Origin: Chryseobacterium sp. FH1
GTDB taxonomy: Bacteria > Bacteroidota > Bacteroidia > Flavobacteriales > Weeksellaceae
DNA: 64,000 nucleotides
Assembly (NCBI RefSeq): GCF_000735135.1
Contig: NZ_JPLZ01000002.1
Coordinates: 568,386 to 632,385, forward strand
Reading direction: 5' to 3'
Shown here: positions 44,218-52,126 of the stretch, piece by piece
Position numbering within the stretch: the first letter of the stretch is position 1
How the letters are laid out: each line of letters begins with the position of its first letter
Translations under genes and position numbers: made by a program
The notes under the pieces: model-generated
Told to the model about the DNA's origin: nothing
What the model saw: the letters and a program-made list of their open reading frames with translations, nothing else
The model's database searches: none

Positions 44218-44505
44218 ATGCAAAATACAGAATGGCCACTTTGGGAGGTTTTCATCAGAAGCAGACAAGGCTTGGACCACAAGCACGTCGGCAGTCTCCA
44301 CGCTGCGGATGCTGATATGGCAATCCAAAATGCACGCGATGTTTACACCAGAAGGATGGAGGGCGTCAGCATTTGGGTCGTAGAATCCAAGCATATCCAT
44401 GCCACAAACCCCGACGATTCCGAAGCGTTTTACGAACCTTCGGAAGACAAAGTTTACCGCCACCCGACGTTTTACCATGTTCCGGAGGAGGTAAAAAATA
44501 TGTAA
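44218..44505 (+). CDS. paaB: 1,2-phenylacetyl-CoA epoxidase subunit PaaB
   Basis: 95 residues, normal size. WPLWEVFIRSRQGLDHKHVGSLHAADADMA (two-part) and NARDVYTRRMEGVSIWVV match PaaB. It bridges the PaaAC catalytic core and the PaaE reductase. It sits between paaA and paaC, as expected, but both spacers are swollen by repeats. Confidence 0.96.
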   Translation: MQNTEWPLWEVFIRSRQGLDHKHVGSLHAADADMAIQNARDVYTRRMEGVSIWVVESKHIHATNPDDSEAFYEPSEDKVYRHPTFYHVPEEVKNM

Positions 44506-44517
44506 TTTAATTATTAT

Positions 44518-44608
44518 GGCAGCTATTTCCGCCTTCCGTTCCCAATCTTTTTGCCTAGCTTTTCCAGCCACAAAAAAGGATTTCCACTCAAGTCGGGCTG
44601 CAGATTCA
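44518..44608. repeat. Repeat family C element
   Basis: GGCAGCTATTTCCGCCTTCC ... AAAAAGGATTTCCACTCAAG...CGGGCTGC. Same layout as 38158-38275 and 63541-63680. Confidence 0.6.
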
Positions 44609-44642
44609 ATATAGAATAACATTTATCCTAAAAACACAATAT

Positions 44643-44717
44643 TGTCATTCCGTAGGAATCTAGACTGTTGAGATTGACTTCGTCGAATTACTTCGTTAGG
44701 TTTCCTACATAATGACA
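44643..44717. repeat. Inverted repeat family E (TGTCATTCCGTAGGAATC)
   Basis: Arms TGTCATTCCGTAGGAATCTA (44643 on) and TAGGTTTCCTACATAATGACA (reverse partner, ending ~44717), 75 bases in all. It has a MITE/REP-like shape and no ORF, and lies between paaB and paaC. Confidence 0.65.
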
Positions 44718-44759
44718 AAAAGAAATTAATAAAAGTTAAAAACCTTTGTACTCAAACAA

Positions 44760-45524
44760 ATGGAAAACAATAAAAACAACTGGCTCAATTATCTCCTGCA
44801 CCTCGCAGACACAAGCCTAATTCTCGGACAGCGTCTTTGTGAATGGTGCGGAAAAGGTCCAGTCTTGGAACAAGATATTGCCTTGTCAAACATCGCTTTG
44901 GATTTGCTGGGAGAATCTTCTAACTATTATCAATATGCCACAGAGATTCAGAACGAAGGAAAAACCGAAGATGATTTGGCCTTTCTAAGAAACGAGCGAG
45001 ATTTCAAAAACCTGTTGTTGGTAGAAAAAGAGAACGGACATTTCGGAGACACGATTGCGAGGCAGTTTTTCTTCGATGCCTATCATCATTTATTATTGAG
45101 CGAACTGAAACATCATTCAGATTTGAAACTCGCTTCCATTGCCGAGAAGTCTTTGAAAGAAGTCACTTATCACTTAAAATGGAGCAGTGAATGGATGATT
45201 CGCTTGGGCGACGGTACAGAAGAAAGTCACAGCAAAATCCAGAAGTCAGTCAATGATTTAGTTGATTTTACTGACGAAATGTTCATTCCGACAAATTGGG
45301 AATTAGAACTAATCGAACAAAACATCATCCCAGACATCAGAGCCTTCCGAACCAAATGGGAAACCAAAGTTCTGGAAATCCTGAACGAAGCTACATTGTC
45401 CATCGATTTCGAAAAATCAAGAAAACTAACAGGCGGAAAAGATGGAAAACACACTGAGAAAATGGGCTACATCTTAGCAGAAATGCAAATTATGCAACGT
45501 ACTTATCCAAATATGGAATGGTAA
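44760..45524 (+). CDS. paaC: 1,2-phenylacetyl-CoA epoxidase subunit PaaC
   Basis: 254 residues. Inactive ferritin-like partner of PaaA: HLADTSLILGQRLCEWCGKGPVLEQDIALSNIALDLLG (first helices, quoted in parts: LILGQRLCEW, DIALSNIALDLLG), ARQFFFDAYHHLLLSEL and the later LGDGTEESHSKIQ. It stabilises PaaA and forms the heterotetramer. The gene is complete. paaD follows after a 125-base spacer that is essentially one family-B element. Confidence 0.96.
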   Translation: MENNKNNWLNYLLHLADTSLILGQRLCEWCGKGPVLEQDIALSNIALDLLGESSNYYQYATEIQNEGKTEDDLAFLRNERDFKNLLLVEKENGHFGDTIARQFFFDAYHHLLLSELKHHSDLKLASIAEKSLKEVTYHLKWSSEWMIRLGDGTEESHSKIQKSVNDLVDFTDEMFIPTNWELELIEQNIIPDIRAFRTKWETKVLEILNEATLSIDFEKSRKLTGGKDGKHTEKMGYILAEMQIMQRTYPNMEW

Positions 45525-45528
45525 ATTA

Positions 45529-45644
45529 CAACGCAAAGGCGCAAGAACTGTGAATACAAAACTGCTTTAAGTCGCAAACATTGCGCTAATCTTGGCGACT
45601 TAAAACATTAAATTAATAAAAATAATTGCGCCTTTGCGTTAAAA
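45529..45644. repeat. Complete gene-less repeat family B element
   Basis: Outer arms AACGCAAAGGCGCAA (45530-45544) and TTGCGCCTTTGCGTT (45626-45640). Inner arms CTTTAAGTCGCAAA (45565 on) and GGCGACTTAAAAC (45595 on). It fills the paaC-paaD gap and ends 5 bases before the paaD ATG. Confidence 0.8.
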
Positions 45645-45649
45645 ATAAA

Positions 45650-46228
45650 ATGACAATCACGGAAAACGACATCTGGCAAATCTTGAAGGAAGTTCCCGAC
45701 CCGGAAGTTCCCGTTCTCAATCTTTTAGATTTGGGAATCATCCGTGAAGTCAAGCTCCGAAGGAGCGAAATGTTTGTAGAAAATAATGTGGTCATTGAAA
45801 AAAAAGCTCCAGAGGAGCGATACATTGGTTCTTCTAAACCCGAAGATTTTCAACAAGATGAAATCGAAATTGTCGTGACACCAACATACTCCGGTTGTCC
45901 CGCCACATCGATGATTAATATGTCGATTAAACTGAAACTGATTGAAAAAGGTTTCAACAACTTCAAAATAACAAACCAATTGAGTCCCGCGTGGACAACC
46001 GATTGGATGACGGAAGAAGGAAAACAAAAATTGAAAGCTTATGGCATTGCACCACCTGTCTATTCAAAAAATGGTGACGAACTATTTTCAAAAACAGATG
46101 AGGTCGAGTGTCCGCTTTGCAATTCAAAACACACCCATTTGGTAAGTCAGTTTGGTTCCACAGCGTGCAAAGCATTGTACCAATGTGATGATTGCAAAGA
46201 ACCTTTTGATTATTTTAAATGCCATTGA
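45650..46228 (+). CDS. paaD: PaaD, phenylacetyl-CoA epoxidase maturation factor (DUF59) with internal insertion
   Basis: 192 residues from the ATG at 45650; the eight upstream codons are repeat sequence. N-terminal DUF59/MIP18 domain: EVPDPEVPVLNLLDLGIIREV and, later, EIVVTPTYSGCPATSMI. C-terminal zinc-ribbon: CPLCNSKHTHL...CKALYQCDDCKEPF. It is thought to deliver metal/Fe-S to the epoxidase. Between the two halves of the DUF59 domain about 35 extra residues are encoded by a palindromic repeat (45752-45820), absent from ordinary PaaD. The frame is kept, so the protein may still work. Confidence 0.9.
   Translation: MTITENDIWQILKEVPDPEVPVLNLLDLGIIREVKLRRSEMFVENNVVIEKKAPEERYIGSSKPEDFQQDEIEIVVTPTYSGCPATSMINMSIKLKLIEKGFNNFKITNQLSPAWTTDWMTEEGKQKLKAYGIAPPVYSKNGDELFSKTDEVECPLCNSKHTHLVSQFGSTACKALYQCDDCKEPFDYFKCH
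45752..45820. repeat. REP-like inverted repeat inside the paaD coding region
   Basis: AAGCTCCGAAGGAGCGAAA (45752 on) and AAGCTCCAGAGGAGCGA (45804-45820): two small GCTCC/GGAGC palindromes ~35 bases apart, flanking TGTTTGTAGAAAATAA-type sequence. This is the form of an intergenic repeat, yet it is translated in frame. Confidence 0.7.
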
Positions 46229-46311
46229 CGTGGTTGTTAGTTGATGGAGTTAAATTAAAACGAAATAAAAAAGTCATTGTACTTTTTACATCATACATTT
46301 TACAATAAAAA

Positions 46312-47472
46312 ATGAAAATAGGAATAGTCGGTAGTGGCGCAATGGGAAGCGGAATAGCACAGGTTTTGGCAACCGCCGGAAACGAGGTCTTGTTGTACGA
46401 CAGCAATCCACTTGCCGTAGAAAAAGCCGGACACAATCTCGAAGCGCAATTCCAAAAATTGGCTGAGAAAGGCAAAATGACCTTCGAAGAAGCGGAAACT
46501 TATTTTGATAAGATTCGATTGAGTGATAAATTATCTGAACTGAAAGATTCAGAATTAATCATCGAAGCTATTGTTGAAGATTTGGAAATCAAGAAAGACT
46601 TGTTCCAAAAACTGGAAAGTCTGGTTTCCGAAGATTGCATTTTGGCGACCAATACTTCATCATTATCCATTGCATCGATTGCATCGGCTTGTCAGAAACC
46701 GGAACGAGTGATTGGGATTCACTTTTTCAATCCGGCGCCTTTGATGGCTTTGGTAGAAATTATTCCTGCCGTTCAGACGGATAAAGATTTGATTTCAAAA
46801 ACGAAGAGCTTAGTCGAAAGCTGGAAAAAACTTCCAGTGATTGCAAAAGATACACCCGGATTTATTGTGAACCGCGTTGCAAGACCATTTTACGGAGAAG
46901 CAATTCGGATTTTAGAGGAAGGCATTACCGACTGTGCGACGATTGATTTTGCAATGACAAGTTTGGGCGGATTCAAAATGGGTCCATTTCAACTGATGGA
47001 TTTCATTGGTCACGACGTGAATTACCGAGTGACGGAAAGTGTGTTCAAAGAATTTTTCTACGACCCGAAATTCAAACCATCATTCACGCAAAAAAGATTA
47101 TTCGAGGCAGGCTATTTTGGAAGAAAGTCGGGAAAAGGATTTTATGATTACTCTGAAAATGTAGAACAACCAAAACCAAATGAAAATCCAGAATTATTAG
47201 AATTAATATTCAAGAGAATTTTAGTAATGCTTATGAATGAAGCTTCAGACGCTTATTTTTTAAACATAGCTTCAGAAGAAGACATTGATTTGGCAATGAC
47301 AAAAGGCGTGAATTATCCAGAAGGTTTATTGAAATGGGCAGATGAATTTGGACTGGAAAACCTTCAGAACGAACTCGACGAACTTTATAATTTTTATCAC
47401 GAAGACCGCTACCGATGCAGTCCGATTATCAGAAACTTAGTAAAACAAAATAGAAAATTCTACGAAATTTAA
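46312..47472 (+). CDS. paaH: 3-hydroxyacyl-CoA dehydrogenase (PaaH-like)
   Basis: 386 residues. N-terminal NAD-binding GSGAMGSGIAQVLATAG (7-23), ATNTSSLSI, GIHFFNPAPLM with the catalytic His, and GFIVNRVARPFYGEA. The C-terminal domain is duplicated 3HCDH (GRKSGKGFYDYSEN, then RILVMLMNEASDAYFL). It oxidises 3-hydroxyadipyl-CoA to 3-oxoadipyl-CoA in the lower paa pathway. Its TAA stop (47470-47472) is formed by the first three bases of a family-B arm. Confidence 0.93.
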   Translation: MKIGIVGSGAMGSGIAQVLATAGNEVLLYDSNPLAVEKAGHNLEAQFQKLAEKGKMTFEEAETYFDKIRLSDKLSELKDSELIIEAIVEDLEIKKDLFQKLESLVSEDCILATNTSSLSIASIASACQKPERVIGIHFFNPAPLMALVEIIPAVQTDKDLISKTKSLVESWKKLPVIAKDTPGFIVNRVARPFYGEAIRILEEGITDCATIDFAMTSLGGFKMGPFQLMDFIGHDVNYRVTESVFKEFFYDPKFKPSFTQKRLFEAGYFGRKSGKGFYDYSENVEQPKPNENPELLELIFKRILVMLMNEASDAYFLNIASEEDIDLAMTKGVNYPEGLLKWADEFGLENLQNELDELYNFYHEDRYRCSPIIRNLVKQNRKFYEI

Positions 47473-48062
47473 CGCAAAGGCGGAAAAGATGATTGAAAAT
47501 TGTGTTGCTTTAAGTCGCAAATTTTCAAATTAATATAAAAAAAACACTACACAAATGAATGAAAATGAATTGGCAAAAATCATCGTTGATTTAGGATTTA
47601 AAATATACAAAAAGCTTGGAGCGGGTTTATTTGAAAATGTTTATGAGGAATGCTTGTTTCACGAAATAAAAAGAGCAGGCTTACAAGTTGAGAGACAAAA
47701 ATATCTACCAATCATTTATGACGATTTAAGAATAGAAAATGCATACAAAATAGATTTATTAATAGAAAACAAATTAATAATTGAAATAAAAACTGTTGAT
47801 ACATTGAATGACATTCATAAAGCTCAAATTCTTACATATTTGAAAATGACAGGATGTAAACTTGGATTATTAATAAATTTCAGAACAGATTTTTATAAAG
47901 ATAGTGTGAAACGAATTGTAAATAATTTATAATAACAGTTTTTAATTTCCGACACTTCAAATTAGAATAAATTTAAAGCCTTTGCTAAAAAAATAGACGA
48001 CAGTCTTTTTTGCGACTTTAAACATATCATATATAAAAACAAAAACCGCCTTTGCGATAAAA
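47470..48062. mobile_element. Family-B element carrying the GxxExxY nuclease gene
   Basis: Outer arms TAACGCAAAGGCGG (47470-47483) and CCGCCTTTGCGATAAAA (48046-48062); inner arms GCTTTAAGTCGCAAA (47507-47521) and TTTGCGACTTTAAAC (48009-48023). The ends are the same as in the ~120-base gene-less elements at 44027 and 45529, but ~490 bases including one ORF lie between the inner arms. It lies between the 3-hydroxyacyl-CoA dehydrogenase and thiolase genes. Confidence 0.6.
47555..47932 (+). CDS. GxxExxY protein, PD-(D/E)XK nuclease superfamily
   Basis: 125 residues. The naming motif is G24-L-F-E27-N-V-Y30 in KKLGAGLFENVYEECL. The nuclease core follows: D67 in YKIDLLIENK and E77-I-K79 in LIIEIKTVD, then ILTYLKMTGCKLGLLINF. 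Known: a widespread Bacteroidota/cyanobacterial family without assigned function. It is more AT-rich than the paa genes and is enclosed by family-B inverted arms. It has no metabolic link with phenylacetate; I infer that it is an accessory or mobility gene of the repeat. Confidence 0.93.
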   Translation: MNENELAKIIVDLGFKIYKKLGAGLFENVYEECLFHEIKRAGLQVERQKYLPIIYDDLRIENAYKIDLLIENKLIIEIKTVDTLNDIHKAQILTYLKMTGCKLGLLINFRTDFYKDSVKRIVNNL

Positions 48063-48065
48063 ATT

Positions 48066-49271
48066 ATGAATCAAGTATATATAATAGATGGCATCCGAAC
48101 GCCGATTGGAAAACTGAAAGGAAGCTTATCTTCGGTTCGTCCCGATGATATGGCGGCTTTTGTCATCAAAAAATTATTGGAAAGAAATCCGAACATCGAC
48201 CAAAGTAAAATCTACGACGTTGTTTTAGGTTGCGCCAATCAAGCTGGCGAGGACAACCGAAATATCGCAAGAATGTCGGCGTTGCTTTCCGGTTTGGATT
48301 ATCACGTTCCCGGAGAAACGGTGAACAGACTTTGTGCTTCTGGTTTGTCGGCAGCGATTAATTCGGCAAGAGCAATTCAGGTTGGCGATGCTGAATTGAT
48401 GATTTCGGGTGGTGTTGAGAATATGACGCGCGGACCATTGGTGATTTCAAAATCTGAAAATCCTTTCGGTGGCGATGCGAAAATCTACGACACAACTTTC
48501 GGCTGGCGATTCATCAATCCAAAGATGAAAGAAATGTACGGCGTAGATGCAATGGGTGAAACAGCAGAAAATCTGGCTGAACGTGACCAAATTTCCCGTG
48601 AAGACCAGGATTTGTTTGCCTTTAATTCTCAGCAGAAAGCTAAAGCTGCACAGGAAAACGGAAGATTATCTCAGGAAATTGTTCCGGTAAATATTCCTCA
48701 AAGAAAAGGCGATGATTTGATTTTCGATAAAGATGAATTTCCTAAAAATGATACAACTTTGGAAGGTTTATCAAAATTAAGAACAGCTTTCAAAAAAGAC
48801 GGAACTGTCACCGCAGGAAATGCTTCTGGTTTGAATGATGGTGCAGCAGTTAATTTACTGGCTTCGGAAAATGCGATTAAAGAATTTGGATTAACACCAA
48901 AAGCAAGAATAGTTTCCAGAGCGGTTGTCGGTGTTGAACCAAGATTAATGGGAATCGGTCCTGTAAAAGCCGCGGAATTGGCATTGCAAAAAGCAGGGTT
49001 GACATTTAATGATATTGATATAATTGAATTGAATGAAGCGTTCGCTGCACAAAGTTTGGCCTGCATCAGAGCTTGGGGATTGGATGATAACGATTCCAGA
49101 ATCAATCCGAACGGCGGCGCCATTGCACTTGGACATCCACTCGGAATGAGTGGTGCAAGAATCCTGAATTCCGCGATGTACGAACTTCAAAACCAAAATA
49201 AAAAATATGCCCTGGCAACAATGTGTGTTGGCTTAGGACAAGGTTTTGCGGTGATTATTGAGAAAGTTTAA
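48066..49271 (+). CDS. paaJ: 3-oxoadipyl-CoA/3-oxo-5,6-dehydrosuberyl-CoA thiolase
   Basis: 401 residues. Thiolase with acyl Cys in NRLCASGLSAAINSA (~91), the RTPIGKLKGSL start, GGGAIALGHPLGMSG-type His motif (NGGAIALGHPLGMSGAR) and the proton-transfer Cys in ATMCVGLGQGFAV. The pca/paa subgroup is suggested by its cluster. It releases acetyl-CoA twice in phenylacetate breakdown, giving succinyl-CoA plus acetyl-CoA. Its ATG lies 3 bases after the right end of the family-B element. Confidence 0.95.
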   Translation: MNQVYIIDGIRTPIGKLKGSLSSVRPDDMAAFVIKKLLERNPNIDQSKIYDVVLGCANQAGEDNRNIARMSALLSGLDYHVPGETVNRLCASGLSAAINSARAIQVGDAELMISGGVENMTRGPLVISKSENPFGGDAKIYDTTFGWRFINPKMKEMYGVDAMGETAENLAERDQISREDQDLFAFNSQQKAKAAQENGRLSQEIVPVNIPQRKGDDLIFDKDEFPKNDTTLEGLSKLRTAFKKDGTVTAGNASGLNDGAAVNLLASENAIKEFGLTPKARIVSRAVVGVEPRLMGIGPVKAAELALQKAGLTFNDIDIIELNEAFAAQSLACIRAWGLDDNDSRINPNGGAIALGHPLGMSGARILNSAMYELQNQNKKYALATMCVGLGQGFAVIIEKV

Positions 49272-49273
49272 AT

Positions 49274-49358
49274 CAGACGAATAGATGATAGACGAATAGA
49301 ATATAGACATTTTAAAATCTATCATCTATCCGTCTATTATCTAAAAGTCTAAAATCTA
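49274..49358. repeat. AT-rich inverted repeat before paaZ (family F)
   Basis: AGACGAATAGATGATAGAC (49275 on) pairs with TCTATCATCTATCCGTCT (49318 on), followed by further TCTA-type words. No ORF. Confidence 0.5.
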
Positions 49359-49364
49359 AAAATT

Positions 49365-51410
49365 ATGCAACTAGAAAATTACGCGCTCGGCAGATGGACA
49401 AAAGGAGAGGGAGAAGGGCAGGCTTTATATAACTCCATCAACGGCGATTTGGTGGGAACAGCGACTTCCAAAGGTTTGGATTTTGCGGAAATGATGGATT
49501 ATGCCAGAAAAGTTGGCGGTCCGACACTCAGAAAACTGACTTTTCAGGAAAGAGGATTAATGTTGAAGAAACTCGCTTTTCATCTTTTGGAAAAGAAAGA
49601 AACGTTCTACAAAGTGAGTTGGGCAACCGGCGCAACAAAAGCTGACAGCTGGGTTGACATCGAAGGTGGTATCGGAAATCTTTTTGCGAATGCATCACTT
49701 CGAAGACAATTTCCAGACTTACCTTATTATATAGATGGCGAATCGGTGAAGCTTTCCAAGGAAGGAACTTTTATCGGCCATCATATTTGCACGCCGAAAC
49801 GTGGGGTTGCGATTCATATCAATGCGTTTAATTTTCCGGTTTGGGGAATGTTGGAGAAAATTGCGGTCAATCTTTTGGCTGGTGTTCCTGCAATCGTAAA
49901 ACCTGCAACCGCAACAAGTTTTTTGACGGAAGTTGTCGTTAAAGAAATCATCGCTTCCCAAATTTTGCCTAAAGGGAGTCTGCAGTTAATTTGTGGTTCG
50001 GCCAACGGAATTTTGGAAAGTGTGACTAGCGAAGATGTTGTAACGTTTACAGGTTCGGCTTCCACAGGGAAAATGCTGAAGTCTCATCCAAGAATTCTTG
50101 AAGAATCTGTGCCTTTCAATTTGGAAGCGGATTCGTTAAATGCAATGGTTTTGGGCGAAGATGCAAAACAAGGAACCGCAGAGTTTGATTTATTCATCAA
50201 AGAAGCTGTTCGTGAAATGACGACCAAAGCCGGACAAAAATGTACGGCGGTTAGAAGGATTTTAGTACCTGTCAATTTGGTGGAAGATGTTCAGATTGCG
50301 CTTGGACAAAGACTTTCAACCGTCATCATCGGCGACCCGAATGTCGAAGGTGTGAGAATGGGAGCTTTGGCAAATAAAGACCAGGTGAAGGAAGTTTCTG
50401 AGAAAGTTCAGGAATTGTCCAAAACTCAGGAAATCGTTTTCGGGAATCTGGATGATTTCGATGTGAAAGGTGCGGACAAAAATAAAGGCGCGTTCATTTC
50501 CCCTATTTTATTCCTTAATTCAGATCCTTTTAAATATACGGATTGCCATAATATTGAAGCTTTCGGGCCAGTCAGCACGATTATTCCTTATCATAATATT
50601 GATGAAGCGATTGAGTTGGCGAGAATGGGAAAAGGTTCGCTTTGCTGTTCTGTTGTGACGGCTGATGACGATTTTGCAAGAGAATTTGTCATCGGCGCCG
50701 CATCGATGCACGGCCGGATTTTGATTCTCAATTCCGATTGTGCGAAAGAAAGTACAGGTCACGGTTCGCCTTTGCCAATGCTGGTTCACGGCGGTCCGGG
50801 AAGAGCTGGCGGTGGCGAGGAAATGGGTGGAAAACGTGGTGTTCTTCATTATATGCAACGCACGGCGATTCAAGGTTCGCCAACGACTTTGACCAATATC
50901 ACGCAACAATATCAATATGGCGGAAAACAGTTCGAGGACAATATTCATCCATTCAGAAAACATTTTGAAGAACTGAAAGTCAGCGAAACTTACATCACGG
51001 CAAAACATACCGTGACGGAAGCTGATATTACTAATTTTGCCAATGTTTCCGGTGATAATTTTTATGCGCATATGGACGCCACATCTTTGGAAGGAACGAT
51101 TTTCGAAGGCAGAGTGGCGCACGGTTATTTCATTTTGAGCAAAGCGGCAGGGTTATTTGTCGACCCGAGAAAAGGTCCGGTTCTACTGAATTACGGTTTG
51201 GACGAATGCCGTTTCGTGAAACCCGTTTATCCCGGAATGACCATTGGCGTGAAGTTTACCTGCAAAGAAAAAATCAGTCAGGAAAAACGCGACGAAGATG
51301 ATATTGCCAAAGGCATCGTCCGCTGGCTCGTGGATGTTTACGACGAAACCGGAGAAACTGTGGCGATTGCTACGATTCTGACGATGGTCAAAAAACTGAA
51401 TCAAGAATAA
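49365..51410 (+). CDS. paaZ: PaaZ: oxepin-CoA hydrolase / 3-oxo-5,6-dehydrosuberyl-CoA semialdehyde dehydrogenase
   Basis: 681 residues. The aldehyde dehydrogenase domain (~1-520) has FNFPVWGMLEKIAVNLLAG, the general-base Glu in FNLEADSLNAMV and the nucleophile in GQKCTAVRRIL. A MaoC/(R)-hydratase domain (~535-681) has ITNFANVSGDNFYAHMD and EGRVAHGYFILS. It hydrolyses the oxepin ring and oxidises the resulting aldehyde, preventing a toxic dead-end product. Both active sites look intact. Confidence 0.96.
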   Translation: MQLENYALGRWTKGEGEGQALYNSINGDLVGTATSKGLDFAEMMDYARKVGGPTLRKLTFQERGLMLKKLAFHLLEKKETFYKVSWATGATKADSWVDIEGGIGNLFANASLRRQFPDLPYYIDGESVKLSKEGTFIGHHICTPKRGVAIHINAFNFPVWGMLEKIAVNLLAGVPAIVKPATATSFLTEVVVKEIIASQILPKGSLQLICGSANGILESVTSEDVVTFTGSASTGKMLKSHPRILEESVPFNLEADSLNAMVLGEDAKQGTAEFDLFIKEAVREMTTKAGQKCTAVRRILVPVNLVEDVQIALGQRLSTVIIGDPNVEGVRMGALANKDQVKEVSEKVQELSKTQEIVFGNLDDFDVKGADKNKGAFISPILFLNSDPFKYTDCHNIEAFGPVSTIIPYHNIDEAIELARMGKGSLCCSVVTADDDFAREFVIGAASMHGRILILNSDCAKESTGHGSPLPMLVHGGPGRAGGGEEMGGKRGVLHYMQRTAIQGSPTTLTNITQQYQYGGKQFEDNIHPFRKHFEELKVSETYITAKHTVTEADITNFANVSGDNFYAHMDATSLEGTIFEGRVAHGYFILSKAAGLFVDPRKGPVLLNYGLDECRFVKPVYPGMTIGVKFTCKEKISQEKRDEDDIAKGIVRWLVDVYDETGETVAIATILTMVKKLNQE

Positions 51411-51503
51411 ATTTTTGTAAATTTGATTTTACTTTAAAAAAATATTGAGCCCGAATTGACTTGATTCTAATTTTTATCGACTATCATTTATCAATTATAA
51501 CTT

Positions 51504-51725
51504 ATGACATCTCTTTCATTATACACCAAAATAGAAACGCTTCCTCCAGCTTTGAAGGAAGAGGCGAAAGATTTCATAGAATATCTTCTTGAGAAGACTA
51601 AGAAAAAAAAGAAGGAATCGGAATCCAACAAAAAATCTGAAAAAACATTTGGTAGCTTGAAAGGAAAGATTTCACTTTCAGAAGATTTTGATGAACCATT
51701 AGATGATTTCAAAGATTATATGTAA
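51504..51725 (+). CDS. vapB: VapB-like antitoxin (DUF2281)
   Basis: 73 residues: SLYTKIETLPPALKEEAKDFIEYLLEKTKKKKK then GSLKGKISLSEDFDEPLDDFKDYM (quoted in parts). This matches small DUF2281 antitoxins that pair with PIN-domain toxins; the C-terminal acidic tail wraps the toxin. Its TAA stop overlaps the toxin ATG (TAATG). It sits as a cargo pair between paaZ and the enoyl-CoA hydratase gene. The toxin partner is broken (next entry). Confidence 0.85.
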   Translation: MTSLSLYTKIETLPPALKEEAKDFIEYLLEKTKKKKKESESNKKSEKTFGSLKGKISLSEDFDEPLDDFKDYM

Positions 51726-52111
51726 TGAATTATTTGCTGGACACGCATACATTTTTGTGGTTTTTGGAAGGGAACGAAAATCTTTCTGATGATGCACTTT
51801 TTGCAATAGAAAATCCAAATTAGATTAGTTTTATTAGTACTGCTTCGATTTGGGAAATTGCGATAAAACTAAATTTAGGAAAATTAAGACTTGATATAAA
51901 ATTGGAAGAATTGAAGTCGGAAATACTTAAGAATGGCTTCGAGATTTTACCTTTGGATTTTGAACACATCATAGGACTTTCTAATTTGGAAGCAATTCAC
52001 AAAGACCCATTTGATAGAATTATTATCTCCCAAGCTATTTGTGAAAAATGCACCATAATTTCTAGAGATTCAAACTTTAACCTTTACAAAAACGTGAATT
52101 TACTTTGGTAA
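51725..52111 (+). pseudogene. vapC: VapC PIN-domain toxin, disrupted by an in-frame TAG
   Basis: From the ATG at 51725 the frame reads MNYLLDTHTFLWFLEGNENL, then ...AIENPN followed by TAG at 51821-51823, then ISFISTASIWEIAIKLNLGK and on to a normal stop at 52111. All PIN acidic residues lie in the frame: Asp6, the Glu in SIWEIA, the Asp in HKDPFDR and the Asp in SRDSNF. Family members have Lys or a similar residue where TAG is, so a single base change (for example AAG to TAG) would explain it. Only the 32-residue N-terminus would be made, so the toxin is probably dead. Confidence 0.88.
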
Positions 52112-52126
52112 AATCAAAACTAATAA

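Noticed and set aside
50520..51122. Minus-strand frame of 200 codons inside paaZ
   Set aside because: Antisense to a gene with both catalytic domains intact; its composition (His/Arg-rich) is that of a mirror frame.
51821..51823. Programmed readthrough or pyrrolysine at the vapC TAG
   Set aside because: No stem-loop or context for recoding is visible and no pyrrolysine genes are expected in this phylum. A plain nonsense mutation is simpler.
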